A stretch of 64,000 nt of DNA, from contig JAFISE010000117.1 in the NCBI GenBank assembly GCA_022560025.1, positions 1 to 64,000 on the forward strand, given 5' to 3'. The notes below the pieces were generated by a model that was not told the origin of the DNA, searched no databases, and saw only the letters and a list, made by a program, of their open reading frames with translations. This document shows positions 1 to 12,505 of this stretch, one piece after another (positions within the stretch are counted from its first letter, which is position 1; every line of letters starts with the position of its first letter). The position numbers and the translations under genes are program-made. The stretch is from Stagonosporopsis chrysanthemi (Eukaryota; Ascomycota; Dothideomycetes; Pleosporales; Didymellaceae).

Positions 1-398
1 GGCGCGGGCGGGGAGGCCGCGGCGGCCGTGGCGGACGAGGGGACTTCAATGCCCCCCACGGCAGCGCGCAAGGCGGCAAGCAACCCAACACCACCGCCGC
101 CGCCGCCGCCGCCGCCCAGCACCCCCCCTCCGCAACCGACTTCCCCTCTCTCCCCGCCTCCTCCACACCCGCCTCGCACCCGGAGTCCGGCCCCAAGATC
201 CAGGAATTCAAGATCAAAGGCAAGGGCGAGAATAAGAACGAGGATATCAGGAAGACCGAGCCCGAGCTCAGCAAGGAACTGCAGCCCGAGCCCAAGGTCA
301 AGACGGAGGAGGCGCCTGTGCGGCCGGCTGTCAAGAAGATAGAGTCGTTTGGCTTGGAGCCCATGAAGAAGGGGCAGAGTTGGGCGGATGATGAGTAG
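1..398 (+). CDS. RGG-rich protein, C-terminal part (5' end outside window)
   Basis: The open frame that begins at base 3 runs to a TAG at 396-398. It starts inside an RGG box (repeated GRGG units, then GDFN), passes through a seven-alanine run encoded by a GCC repeat, and reaches a low-complexity Ser/Pro stretch containing DFPSL. It ends in a charged tail rich in Lys and Glu that closes with GQSWADDE. RGG boxes of this kind usually bind RNA, so a role in mRNA handling is likely, but the N-terminal domain that would name the family is not in the window. The overlapping 104-residue ATG frame on this strand is a proline-rich shadow. The next gene is convergent and ends 780 bp away. Confidence 0.6.
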   Translation, partial: RGRGGRGGRGGRGDFNAPHGSAQGGKQPNTTAAAAAAAQHPPSATDFPSLPASSTPASHPESGPKIQEFKIKGKGENKNEDIRKTEPELSKELQPEPKVKTEEAPVRPAVKKIESFGLEPMKKGQSWADDE

Positions 399-1178
399 TA
401 GACGGATGTTGGGTACGGGTGCTGTGGTGGAGGTGCGCTGTGGATGCGGACACGAGTTGGGAGTGTATTAGTACATGTTGGTTGGGGGAGAGGAGATGGA
501 GGGTCTTGATAGTGGGTGGATAGAATGTGTGCCTTCGAACCAGCATCAGCATAGCTTCGCTGCGACGTGGGAAGGCTGGTGTCACGCCCCATGGAAGACC
601 GATGTACCTTCTCCCCCCAATTATATCAAAAGCAAGTAGAAACACATCACTTCAAGCCGAGCATTAAAGCGATCATTGTTAAATCTGCAAGACGCAGCAA
701 ATAGAGCTTTTCGGTATCATACGATTACATACACATTCCTCTTGACATGACCTCATCCAGCCTCGTTAATCCAACCCCGCTTGAGAAAAAAAGGAGGAGG
801 GGGTTAAACAGGGTGAAAAAACAAAGCATTTCATCCATCCATCTATCGTTTCTGCGACAAAAACAAGGAGAGCAGCCTTACGTCGAGACGCCGTGTCCCA
901 TACCTTACAAGCAGACATTCATCTATGATGAAAAGTGCGTGCATAACGAAATGGGGAAGACGCAAGACGAAGGAAGAAAACACACCCAGCGCCCGCTAAG
1001 GCGAGGTGTGAGCAGACTCGCCGTCAGAAACGAAAACAACCGTCGCTAGGGCGTGCGGACAGGAACACGGTTGCGGGGCTGGGCCCGCTCTGTGTAGTCC
1101 ACGCGTCAGCGTATCCGGAGAAGGGGGTATCAGAGATAAGGGGGTTGAGGGGATGGAGAAAGGGGGGAGGGAGTGTGT
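399..1178. other. Intergenic region between convergent genes
   Basis: This holds the 3' flanks of two convergent genes. I see short TCCATC-type repetition near 833-848 and no frame that looks like a gene. Confidence 0.5.
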
Positions 1179-3474
1179 TTATGACTCGCCTCCTGTGGCT
1201 GCTGCTGGAGCAGCACCGCCCTCGCCCGCTCCACCCCGGTATCCGCCCCTGCCGCCGCGGCCACGACCTCCGCCACGGTCGCCGCGCTCGCTGCCGCGGA
1301 AGGCGCCTCCGCGTCCACCTCGTCCTCCACGTCCGCCACGGCCGCCCTCGCTGTCGGAGGCGCCGCCGCTCCTGTAGCCTCCGGTACCAGCAGCGCCGCC
1401 ACGGCTGCTCGCTTGCCAGCTGCCAGCGCCGTACCTAGGGGCGTTACCGCGCTCGTTGTAGATCTTGACGCTAGGTTTCTCTGGGCCACCACGGGCATTC
1501 TTTACGTCGGCTGCGACACGGCCGAGAGCGGCCTGCATCTCGGCCGGGGAGTTGAAGTGGGCGACGAAGAAGTGCTTGATCTTCTCGAGCTTCTCGATCT
1601 TGGATCTGTCCTCCTCGGCAAGGAGACCCTTGGCTTCTTCCTCATCCTTGACGCCAGTGATGAATAGTCCCTTGCTCTCCTTGCGCTCTACGGGTTCACG
1701 AGGGGCAGGCGACGTAGGGCCCTTCTCGGGTGCGGTTGTGCCGTTCGACTTGACTTCACTAGGAATAGCCTTTTCAGCACCAGCATTCGCGGGCACATTG
1801 TTCGAAGAGGCAGGCTGGGGTGTGGCAGCCTTCGTGTCCTTAGGTCCTGCAGGTGCGGGGGAGGGCCCGGTTCGTGCCGGCTGAGCAGCCTTGTTCTGCT
1901 GTTGAGTGACAGGTGGGGTTGGAACAGCGGGGCGAGGCTGCTGGGGAGCGTTAGCTGGCGCGTTAGCTGGGCGGCCCTGGGCGGGTGATGGGCCAGGGGC
2001 AGGGCTGGGGGCAGCCGGTGTCGCAGATGTGGCAACGGGAGCAGCCTGTCCAGGAGCGCCGACCTTCCCACCACGGTGGGCAAAGTTGAAACCCTGAGCG
2101 CGCATCTCAGTACCAATCCTGCCATTGTCGATGTCCAGCACAAGCCAGCCGTAGGCAGCGTCGGCAAGGTTGAAATTCCACATATTCTTGAAAGCACTCT
2201 CATCGATGACACCGCTCTGAGGCCCGGGAGCGGGACCACCAAAGGGGTTGCCGCCATTGGCAACAGTAGGCATCTTGTTGACAATATCAAGTGCGAGATT
2301 CAGAAGGCGCTGCTGGGAGTCGCTGTCAGCGATAGCAGGCTCGACCTCAGACTTGACGGTATCCCAGACATCGTTGAAAGAAGCCTTGGATGCAGCAAGC
2401 TTGCCGCGGTAGTGGTCCAGAGTAGGATTGACGCTGAACTCGTTGTACGAGCTGCCGTAGCGGAAGTGAAGACCAGCAGAAACGGAGAAATCGGCCTTCA
2501 GCGTAACGGAGAGCTGGTTCAGCAGGCCCTCACGTGCGGGCGAGGCGTGTGTGACGAAGATACGGGTCTCGGTCGGATCGTATACGCGATTCGCAGTATC
2601 GACAAGCTCGCCCATCTGCAGGAGAGTTGTCCACATAGTACCCTGGCCACCTGCGATAGTTGTCCGGCCTTCGCCGTTGTCAAACAGCTTGTGCATGACA
2701 ACGGCACCTCCCAGACCGAGCAGACGAAGCTTGACGCCGCCAACATCGAGCAGCCGCGAGTGCGCCTCGTCGATAATGTGCAGATTGTCGATCTTGTACT
2801 CGCCAGACCGCAGCTTCTCCAGCACTTGGACGTCTTCGCATGCGCCCCATACTGTGTAGACAGGTACGTTCAGCGTGTATGTCTTGTTGAGGAACAGAGG
2901 CAGCTCTGACAGGGGCAGGTGTTCCCGCTGGAAGCGCTCCTTGATCGGTGGCTGTGGCGGGGCCTGGGCGATGGAGCGCTTGACGCCATCAGACAACAGG
3001 GGCGAGTACTGGGCAACATGCTTCAGCGTCCTGCGCCAGTTAGCCTCCTCTTCACTCAGTGCATGGCATATGTGTGTACGTACTTGTCGGCGATGCGGTC
3101 GAGGGAGCGGTCGTCGTAGAAGCCGAAGTCGCCAGTGTGGATGATGTAGTTTGCGCGGGCGTCTGCGGCGAGCTGGTTCAGTGATTGCAGGTTTCCTGCG
3201 CGGGTCAGTCTCATCTTGCATTTCAGCAAATACAGCGGCGTCCCTACCTCGTACATCGGCAATGCACAGCACTCGTACGCTTCCTTGCTGGATCACGCGG
3301 CCTTGGTTTGGGAGCAGCGGGACAGCGCCGGGCACGGGGCCTGAGGGCGCGCCGCCGTTGGGCAGGTAGTTGCCGGGGTAGGGGCGCGGCTGGTTGGGAG
3401 CTTGCTGGAGGCAGTCAGCATGTGGCCGGCGAGGGGTTGGGCATTGCGGCGAGCTGGATACGTACCGAAGCCAT
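1179..3474 (-). CDS. DUF2433 / calcineurin-like phosphoesterase-fold protein with RGG tail
   Basis: Four exons read on the minus strand: 3474-3466, 3404-3248, 3195-3084 and 3030-1179, with introns of 61, 52 and 53 bp that keep the frame and give 709 residues. The start MASQAPNQPRPYPGN needs the short first exon; the long minus-strand frame otherwise opens only at a GTG. The N-terminal half resembles the metallophosphatase-like DUF2433 family: CIADVRGN, IIHTGDFGFYDD, VYTVWGACED, VTHASP and GLHFRYGSS. The usual DxH and GNHE motifs read DVR and GACED here, so metal binding may be altered. A Pro/Ala/Gln-rich linker follows, then a KIEKLEKIKHFFVAHF segment and a Gly-Arg-rich RGG tail of about 60 residues. 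The RGG tail suggests RNA contact (inference). The substrate is unknown. Confidence 0.8.
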
Positions 3475-4518
3475 AGAGTAGGAGGTGGAGATGATGCGAA
3501 GAGGCCAGGTGTAGCGTTACGAGCGGCGGGGTGTCAGCTCAGTGCGCAGAGAGGGGTTCCGGTAGTGTGCGGTGAATGAGAGGGATGATAGAGCCTCTGC
3601 GATTATTAGGTGGTGATGGCGACGGTGAGGGAGCGCTCGCTGTTCGTTTCGTTGCGTTGCAAACACGGGCGCGCACAGACTACCTACTAGCGGCACAGTA
3701 GCGCGCCTGCTCTCTGAGAGTGACATGTACTCGCGACATTGTCCTTCATCAATCGAAGTCTGCTATGCAGTCCGTCACCGCTCCTCTATTTGTCTGGAGC
3801 TCGATGATCTTTCTGTACTATGTTCATTAGTTTGATCCATGGGTTTACACCCAACATTTCGTCAGGAGCTTGAAACCACTCCTCGTCTCGCCTGCAGCGC
3901 GTACCTTCACTCCACTACTGCTGCATGACGACACCGAGCAACAGGCCAACACGACCTGTGTATCATGGAACTAGCTTCAGAAGTATCCTACATTGTGCGG
4001 AGATACTCTGCGGCTTGAACAAAGCCTCCTGGGACATGCCACGACTTGCACCATGACCGACCACACGTTTTCGGAGAACTCTCCCTGAGTTTCACCTAGT
4101 GCTCCTGGTCTTCACCTTACGATGAAGCCTTTCGACAGCTGGGCAGTAGCCAATGGCCTCTATCAGAGCTCATGCGCGTTTCGTGCTCGTGTGTCATCGA
4201 AAGTCAGGCTGCAGCTGGGCACACGCTGCCATGGCCGGCGGAATGCAAGGTCTGCTTCAGCGTCTCTGTGGCTTGCTATGTCGGTCAAAATGACACCGCT
4301 GGGGACTATGGTCCGTTCAAGCAGACCTCGAAGCCTGCCATTGACAACCAACAAGCGCGCCAATGGGGTTGGCCAATCAGCGTCGAGCCGTGGATCCACT
4401 CAAGACCCTTGTTGTCGAGCCCCGCCTGCCGCCATAAATTTCCAAATTTCTGATCGCTCACTGTTTACGACTGAACTTTTCCCAGGCCTGCTTTTACACT
4501 TCACGTACAAGCACCGCC
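3475..4518. other. Divergent intergenic region, about 1.0 kb
   Basis: This separates the DUF2433 gene (-) from the Kap123 gene (+) and should carry both promoters. Open frames here (for example 4122-4568) have no protein-like features. I could not assign specific elements. Confidence 0.5.
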
Positions 4519-7500
4519 ATGGACGAGCAACAGTTTGTTCAGCTGCTCCAGAGCCTGCTGCAGCGTAAGAAAAATTCTACGTAAAGGTTTCTAGTCCTTG
4601 CGGCTAACATTTTTTCTAGCTGACACTGACGTTGTCAAAAACGCCACGGCTGCTCTGAACAAGAACTACTACAACTCCCCTGCGTCCCTCAATGCGCTGC
4701 TCCAGGTGCTTTGCGGGCACCCTGATAAGGGCTTGAAGCAGCTCGCCGCCGTCGAGGCCCGCAAGCTTGTTGTCAAGCACTGGGCTGCGCTTCCCGAGGA
4801 CCAGAAAACCTCTCTCCGCAACCAGCTGTTGCAATTTACACTGAACGAGGATTCCAAGCTCACAAGGCACTCTGCTGCTCGTGTCGTCGCTGCCATCGCC
4901 GCGCAGGACTTCGAAGATGGACAATGGGCTGACCTGCCTGGCCACCTTCACCAGGCCTCCACCAGCAGCACAGCACAGCACAGGGAGGTCGGCACATTCA
5001 TCATCTGGACAACGCTCGAGCAGACTGGCGATTCCTTCCCTGGCAAGTCCTCCGATCTCTACAGCTTGTTCAGCAAGACTATTCAGGATCCCGAGAGTGC
5101 AGACGTCAGGATCAACACCATGATTGGTTTGAGCCGCATGGCTATGCTCCTCGAACCCGATGAGGATGCCAAGTCTCTGCATGCGTTCCAGCAGGCTATC
5201 CCTCAGATGGTCGCTGTCCTGAAGCAGACCGTCGACGAGGGTGATGAGGAGCACGCCATGCAGGCTTTCGAGGTCTTCCAGACTCTGCTCGGCTGCGAAT
5301 CTGCCCTGCTCCAAAAACACTTTGGCGATCTTGTTAGATTCATGCTTGAGCTTTCTGCCTCCACAGAGGTCGAGGAGGACTACCGCTCCCAGTCCCTGGC
5401 TTTCCTTATGCAGTGCGTGCGCTACAGGAAGCTGAAGGTCCAGGCCCTGAAGATTGGTGAGGAGCTTACTTTGAAGGCTCTCCACATCGTCACTGAGCTC
5501 GGCGATCTCTCCAGCGAAGACGAGGATGTAACACCTGCTCGCTCCGCTCTTGGTCTGCTTGATATCCTGGCCTCCAGCCTGCCGCCCAGCCAGGTCGTCA
5601 TCCCTCTCCTCAAGAACCTTGGCAACTACTTCTCCTCCCAGAACCCCGACTACCGCCAGGCCGGTATCCTCGCACTGGGTATGTGTGTCGAGGGTGCCCC
5701 CGACTTCATTGCGACCCAGCTTCACGAGATTTTGCCCATGGTCTACCACCTTCTCGAAGACCCTGAGCTCAAGGTCCGCGCTGCTGCGCTCAACGGTATT
5801 GCCCGCTTGGCCGACGACCTTGCTGAGGATGTTGGCAAGGAGCACGCCAGGCTCATCCCCGCCATGATCAAGAACTTCGACCTTGCCGTTCAAAACGCAC
5901 CCAGCGCCGATGACGAGCGCACTCTGTCTATCGTTCGTGGTACCTGCCACGCCGTTGACTCGCTCATCGAGGGTCTTGACCCCGAGGATGCGGGCAAGTA
6001 CGTTCCTGAACTAGTACCCCGCTTTAGCAAGCTCTTCCACCACGAGGATCTTAAGGCCAAGAGCGCCGCTATTGGTGCTGTTGGCTCCATCGCTTCAGCT
6101 GCTGAGAAGGCTTTCCTACCTTTCTTCCAGCAGACCATGAACGAGCTGTCTCCCTACGTCAGGATAAAGGATAGTCAGGACGAGTTGGACCTCCGTGGAG
6201 TTACCTGCGACTCCATGGGCAAGATCGCCTCGGCCGTCGGTCCTGAGCCCTTCGAGCCCTACGTACTGCCACTCATGGAGGCCTCCGAGGAGGCCCTTCA
6301 CCTCGACCACCCTCGTCTGCGTGAGACCAGCTACATCCTCTGGAGCACAATGGCCAAGGTGTACGAGGAGGGCTTTGCAAAGTACCTCCAGGGTGCTGTC
6401 AAGGGCCTCAACGAGTGTCTTGATCAGGATGAGACAGGTACCGACGTTGAGCTTGGCGAGCATGCCAGCGAGCTCGTTGGCCAGGAGGTCATCATCGAAG
6501 GCCAGAAGGTCAAGGTTATGTCCGCCGGTGAGGACGACGACGACGACTTCGAGGATCTCAATGATGCTATGGTTGATGACGATGACTGGGACGACCTTGA
6601 GGGCGTCACTGCTGTTGCCATGGAGAAGGAGATCGCCGCTGAGGTATTCGGTGACATCATCACTCACACCCGTCGCGAGTTCATCCCCTTCCTCGAGCAG
6701 ACCGTCACTAAGCTTTTGGAGCTGGTCGACCATTCCTATGAGGGCATTCGCAAGGCTGCTCTTGGCACACTTTGGCGCACTTATGCCTGCCTGTTCGGCA
6801 TGGCTGAGGGCGATGGTATGGTCAAGTGGTCTCCTGGTCTCCCACTTAACGTGGAGCCTCCTCCGGAGCTGAAGAAGCTCGGTAACCTTGTCATGACCGC
6901 CACCATGGCTACCTGGCAAGACGAGATGGACCGGTACGTACCCGCCCCTGTTGAACTGCCCCATCCACCCTTGCAAAGATGACACAATCTTCGTTAATCC
7001 CAGCTCACTCCGATGCACATTGTTGCACTTGAGGTGAAAGCGAAATCACGTCTGAGCTTCTACCTTCATCGTCCTTCCAGTGTCAATATTGTACAAGACT
7101 GTTACTGACAAGGTTTAGGGGCACTGTCACTGACATCAACCGCGATATCGCCGCCACTCTCAAGCTCTGTGGTCCCGCAGTCTTGATGACCGAGAGCGGT
7201 ACTGTTGTGCCGGATCTGTGCCAGCAGTTGCTCGCTGTCATCACCAAGCGCCATCCCTGTCAGCAGGATCTCGGCGATGAGGGCGAGGAGATTGACCTCG
7301 ATGAGTCCTCTGAGTACGACTGGTTGGTCATTGAGACCGCCATGGAGGTCGTCACTTGCCTTGCGGTCGCTCTTGGCAGCCAATTCTCTGAGCTTTGGAA
7401 GATGTTCGAGAAGCCAATTCTGAAGTATGCCAGTAGCCAGGAGGCCACCGAGCGCAGCGCTGCCGTGGGTACTATCGCCGAGTGCGTCGGTAATATGGGC

Positions 7501-8001
7501 GAGGGCTGCACTCAGTACTCGACCGGTCTGCTCAAGGTCCTCCTTCACCGTCTTTCCGACGAGGATGTGGATACCAAGTCGAACGCTGTCTATGGTATGG
7601 GACTTCTGTGCGAGATGACAACAAACGACGATGAGATTGTCAAGAGCCTCCCCACCATCTTTGGCAAGATTGAGCCCCTCCTAGATGCCAAGGACCAGCC
7701 GCGTCTTCTCGACAACACAGCAGGATGTGTGAGCCGATTCATCTCCAAACACACAGACAGGCTTCCTGTCTCTGAGGTTCTGCCTCGCCTTGTTCAGCTC
7801 CTGCCCCTCCGCGAGGACTATGAGGAGAACAAGCCCATTTTCGGCATGTTCGTCAAGCTGTATCAGAGGAATGACCCCACTGTCCAGCAGCTCACTTCTG
7901 CACTAATGCCCGTCTTTGAGCAGGCGCTGAACTCCGAGGATCAGTTGGAGGACGAGACACGCGGGCAGCTTACTGAGCTTGTTCAGTACCTGCGCAAGTA
8001 G
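4519..8001 (+). CDS. KAP123: Importin beta-4 / karyopherin Kap123
   Basis: Three exons, 4519-4564, 4620-6933 and 7119-8001 (introns of 55 and 185 bp), give 1080 residues, the normal length for this karyopherin. The first exon encodes MDEQQFVQLLQSLLQ and joins in frame to DTDVVKNATAALNK, the importin N-terminal region that ends in LKQLAAVEARKLV, a family hallmark. The rest is a continuous HEAT-repeat solenoid. An acidic loop (DDDDDFEDLNDAMVDDDDWDD) lies near residues 652-675, where importin-beta proteins carry an acidic loop that helps cargo release. In yeast, Kap123 imports ribosomal proteins and histones H3/H4 in a Ran-dependent way; the same role is inferred here. The second intron is longer than its neighbours but has good borders. 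Confidence 0.93.
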
Positions 8002-8633
8002 AAAGTTTGATGAAAAGGCATGGAGCAAAAGGATGGATACCCCGTCGCAAGACACTTGTAGATGACGATAACGACCCCGGTGGTGCAAGGGCACATTGAT
8101 ACCACCAATTTATGACCCAGATAGGACTCTGAATTGAAACTAGACGCCCAAAAGGCACTCAATTAAATTTGACTCGATTGGCGTGTCATGGAGATGTGAG
8201 ATGGAAATGTGGGAAATAGCGTGTTTGGCGTTCTGGAATCGGCGATCTTTCCTGTTCCTGGCGGGTAGCCGCTTGTCCAGTGACCAGTGACGTCTCTCGA
8301 GTGTATGAGACAAGCAGCTGCCTCACGCTTCACACTCCACAGCGATCGCTACACCAACACGGCCAACAGCTGTAGTGCGCTGCTATCCTTACTGTTGCAT
8401 TGCGCAAGCTGCGCATAGCTCCACATCCGTTACTCTCCTCACAACACTGGATTTCTCCAGGCTCCACTAGAGCTCCCAGCTACGCGCCACCTCCTCGGCT
8501 TCCACTACACCATCGCACCGCGTCTACCGCTGAACGTTGACTGACAAAGCCATCGCACCTCAACGGCCGCGTGCCCGGCCACCATCTTTTGCTAGTGCTA
8601 CGAGGCGCTTCTCACGAGAAGGGTTTCGACACG
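8002..8633. other. Intergenic region upstream of NCR1
   Basis: About 630 bp between two genes on the same strand. It holds the 3' flank of KAP123 and the pyrimidine-rich 5' flank of NCR1. No further gene is seen. Confidence 0.45.
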
Positions 8634-11600
8634 ATGGCACAACGGTGCCCAGCAGGATGGCGGGCGATAACGGTGGGGCTACTCTCCATACTGACAGGTT
8701 CGGCGCTCGCAGGCCCCGACCTGACAACCAAGCACGAGAAAGGAAGATGCGCAATAAGAGGCCAGTGTGGCGCGCAAAGCTTCTTCGGCTCTGAGCTGCC
8801 GTGTCCAGACAACGGCCTGGCAAAGGCGCCCACCGACGACGTCAGGAAGCAGCTGGTCGACATCTGCGGTGCCCAGTGGGCAGACACAGACGTGTGCTGT
8901 GAGGCAGATCAGCTGGACGTCCTCAAGACGAACCTTAACCGCGCTACGCCCATCATCAACGCCTGCCCGGCTTGCAAGGAGAACTTCTTCAACCTGTTCT
9001 GCACGTTCACTTGCTCCCCCGACCAGTCGCTCTTTATCAACGTCACCAACACCGCGCCCAAGGGAGACAAGTTTCTGGTCACCCAGCTGACTCATCTTGT
9101 CTCGGACGAATATGCAGGTACATTCTACGACAGTTGCAAGGACGTCAAATTTGGCGCAACCAATGGCAAAGCTATGGACTTCATCGGTGGCGGTGCGAAG
9201 AACTACACTCAGTTCTTGAAATTCCTTGGAGACAAGAAGTTCCTTGGATCCCCCTTCCAGATGGACTTCCCGCGTCCTGATGACGCTGAATTTCCGGACA
9301 TGAAGGGAATGAACAAACACGCATACCCGTGCGACACCGAAGACGAGCTGTATAGGTGTGCCTGCCTTGACTGTGGTGCTTCATGCACCGAGCTGCCCGA
9401 GGTGACGGAAGTTAAGCAGTGTTATGTAGGCATGCTGCCTTGCCTTTCATTCGCGGTCATCGTCGTATACTCTGTCGTGCTCGCCATCCTGTGTGTTGCG
9501 GTTGCTGGACATATTGCATACCAGAAACATTCGCAACAAAAGAATGAACGGCTTCAACTGCTGCAGGACCTCGAACCCAGCGATGATGAAGACGAAGGCG
9601 ACATTGTCCACAACGTTGGAATGCTCGATCGTCCCACCAAACACTACTTCATCAACACATGGTGCGACCGTCTCTTCAGTCGCCTTGGCTACGTCTGTGC
9701 ACGTTTCCCAGTCATTACCATAGTTACCAGTGTCGTTATCGTTGGCTTGATGAGTTTGGGCTGGCTTCGTTTCACGATCGAGACCGATCCCGTTCGCTTG
9801 TGGGTTGCACCAGATTCAGCGGCTGCACAGGAGAAAGTTTTCTTCGATGAGCAATTCGGCCCATTTTTCCGAGCCGAACAGGCATTCCTTGTCAACGACA
9901 CCGAGAAGGGTGCGCCGGTGTTGAGTTACGAGACCCTGGACTGGTGGTTTGGTGTTGAAGATCAGATTCGTCGTCTCAAGTCTTCTCAGAGCGGCGTTAC
10001 CCTCGATCAGGTTTGCTTCAAGCCGATCGGGGATGCCTGCGTCGTCCAGTCGGTGACTGGCTACTTCCAGGGCGATTTCGCAAATCTCTCACCCAGTAGC
10101 TGGCAGGATGATATCATGGATTGCGTCGACAATCCTACTCAGTGTTTGCCCGAGTTTCAGCAACCGCTAGACCCGCATCTCTTGTTCGGTGGCGTCAATC
10201 AGAGTGTTCTAGATGCTCAAGCCCTCGTCGTTACTTGGGTGGTTAAGAACCATGCCGAAAGTACGCCTGAGATGCAGCGCGCCATGGACTTCGAAGACGA
10301 GATGAAGAACTACCTGAAGTTGGTGCAAGAAGACGCAAAAGCTCGTGGGTTGCGTTTGAGCTTCAGCACGGAAGTCAGCCTCGAGCAGGAGCTCAACAAG
10401 AGCACCAATACTGATGCTAAGATCGTGGTGGTGAGCTACATCATCATGTTCTTGTACGCCTCACTCGCTCTTGGCTCGACTACACTTACTGTGCGATCTG
10501 TTCTCCGGAACCCTGCAAATGCGCTTGTACAGTCCAAGTTCATGCTGGGCACTGTTGGTATCCTCATTGTCCTCATGTCCGTTGCCGCTTCCGTCGGCCT
10601 TTTCTCTGCCGCGGGTATCAAGGTTACCTTGATCATTGCTGAAGTCATTCCTTTCCTGGTACTGGCCGTTGGTGTTGACAACATCTTCCTTATCGTACAT
10701 GAGTTTGAGCGTATCAACATCAGCCATCCAGAAGGTTCCATCCCAGAACGCGTCTCGCGTGCCCTTGGCCGCATGGGGCCTTCGATCCTGCTCTCTGCGC
10801 TGACTGAGACGACTGCGTTCGCTCTTGGTTGCGCTGTAGGTATGCCTGCCGTCCGCAACTTTGCTGCCTATGCCGCTGGTGCTGTCTTCATCAACGCCAT
10901 TCTTCAGGTCACGATGTTTATCGCCGTACTGTCTCTGAACCAGCAGCGTGTTGAGACGAACCGCGCGGATTGCTTCCCCTTCCTACGGGTGTCAAAGGCC
11001 GACTCTGGATATCTCAACCCTGGCGCTGGCGAAGAAGGTGCTCTACAGCGTTTCATTCGCAAGACCTACGCCCCGGCTCTGCTAGGAAAGAAGACTAAAG
11101 TTGTGATTCTTGCTGTATTCTTCGGCATCTTCACCGCTGGCATCGCACTTTTCCCTGCCGTCGAGCTTGGTCTTGACCAACGAGTTGCTATGCCGAGTGA
11201 CTCCTACCTCATTCCGTACTTCAATGACCTGTACGACTACCTCGATGTCGGTCCACCAGTTTACTTCGTAACAAAGGAGTTTAATGTCACTGAAAGGAGA
11301 CCTCAAAAGGAACTCTGTGGGCGCTTCTCTACATGCGATCAGGGCAGCCTTGCGAACATCGTCGAGGCCGAGCGCAAGCGACCTGAGGTGTCGTACTTGG
11401 CTGCACCTGCCGCCAGCTGGCTCGATGATTTCTTCCTCTGGCTGAATCCCGAGAATGAGAATTGCTGTGTTGATAAAGGCAAGCCTTGCTTCGCGGATCG
11501 TACGCCAGCCTGGAACATGACTCTGCACGGCATGCCAGAGGGTGACGAGTTCATTCACTATCTCGAACGCTGGATCGAGGCTCCTACCACAGAAGACTGT

Positions 11601-12505
11601 CCTCTAGGTGGCAAGGCTGCGTACGCAGACGCTCTCGTCATTGATTCCAAGCATAACACCGTCTCAGCATCGCACTTCCGTACCTCGCATACACCTCTGC
11701 GCTCCCAGAGTGACTTCATCGCCGCTTACACTGCAGCGCGTCGCATTGCCAAGGAGATATCAAAGGACGTCGATACCAAGGTCTTCCCCTACTCCAAGTT
11801 TTACATCTTCTTCGACCAATACACATCGATCGTCCGCCTTGCAGGCGCACTCATTGGCTCAGCACTCGCTGCCGTACTAGTCATTACCACCGTCCTACTC
11901 GGCTCCATTGCGACTGGTCTGATCGTCACTCTCGTCGTTGCCATGACCGTCTCCGCTATCATTGGCTCAATGGCTGTCTTGGGTGTCTCCCTGAACGCCG
12001 TCTCGCTTGTCAATCTCATCATCTGTGTCGGCATCAGCGTCGAGTTTACAGCCCACATTGCCCGTGCTTTCACCTTCCCCAGTCGCGCAACAATGGAACG
12101 TGCACCACGTCATCGCTTTCGGGCTCGCGATGCACGGGCTTGGACTGCCATGGTAAACGTCGCTAGTAGCGTTATTAGCGGCATAACAATCACCAAGATC
12201 CTGGGGGTTGGCGTGTTAGCGTTCACGCGCAGCAAGGTATGTTGATCATTCCCCTTTCTACTTGCGGCAACAAGTGCTGACTCTATATCCAGATTTTCGA
12301 AATCTACTACTTCCGCGTTTGGGTCGCCCTCGTCCTATGGGCCTCGACACACGCGCTCATTCTCCTCCCCGTGCTCCTCAGTCTCTTCGGAGGAAGAGGC
12401 TACGTCGACCCCGAGAGCGAAGGCGGGCTGGAACAGGACCTACGTAGGCGGCAGTATCCCGCACTACTGGGTGACGATGATGAGGAGTACGACAGTGACG
12501 ACTAG
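8634..12505 (+). CDS. NCR1: Niemann-Pick C1 homologue, sterol transporter Ncr1
   Basis: Two exons, 8634-12236 and 12293-12505 (56 bp intron), give 1271 residues, the usual NPC1 size. The start is the ATG that opens a signal peptide (MAQRCPAGWRAITVGLLSIL); the longer in-frame extension to 8571 has no ATG. A Cys-rich NPC1 N-terminal domain follows (GRCAIRGQCG, CPACKENFFNLFCTFTCSPDQ), then a first luminal-to-cytosolic helix near residue 280 and a sterol-sensing domain from about residue 597 (SYIIMFLYASLALGS, EVIPFLVLAVGVDNIFL). A second Patched-type membrane block contains FYIFFDQYTSIVRLAG and INLIICVGISVEFTAH-like sequence. The tail is acidic (LLGDDDEEYDSDD). Known role: moving sterol out of the vacuole or endosome lumen, and sphingolipid balance. 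The final 71 residues come from the second exon, which completes the last helix. Confidence 0.93.

Noticed and set aside
4616..5950. 444-residue minus-strand frame across KAP123
   Set aside because: It is the antisense shadow of a HEAT-repeat gene with strong codon bias on the other strand.
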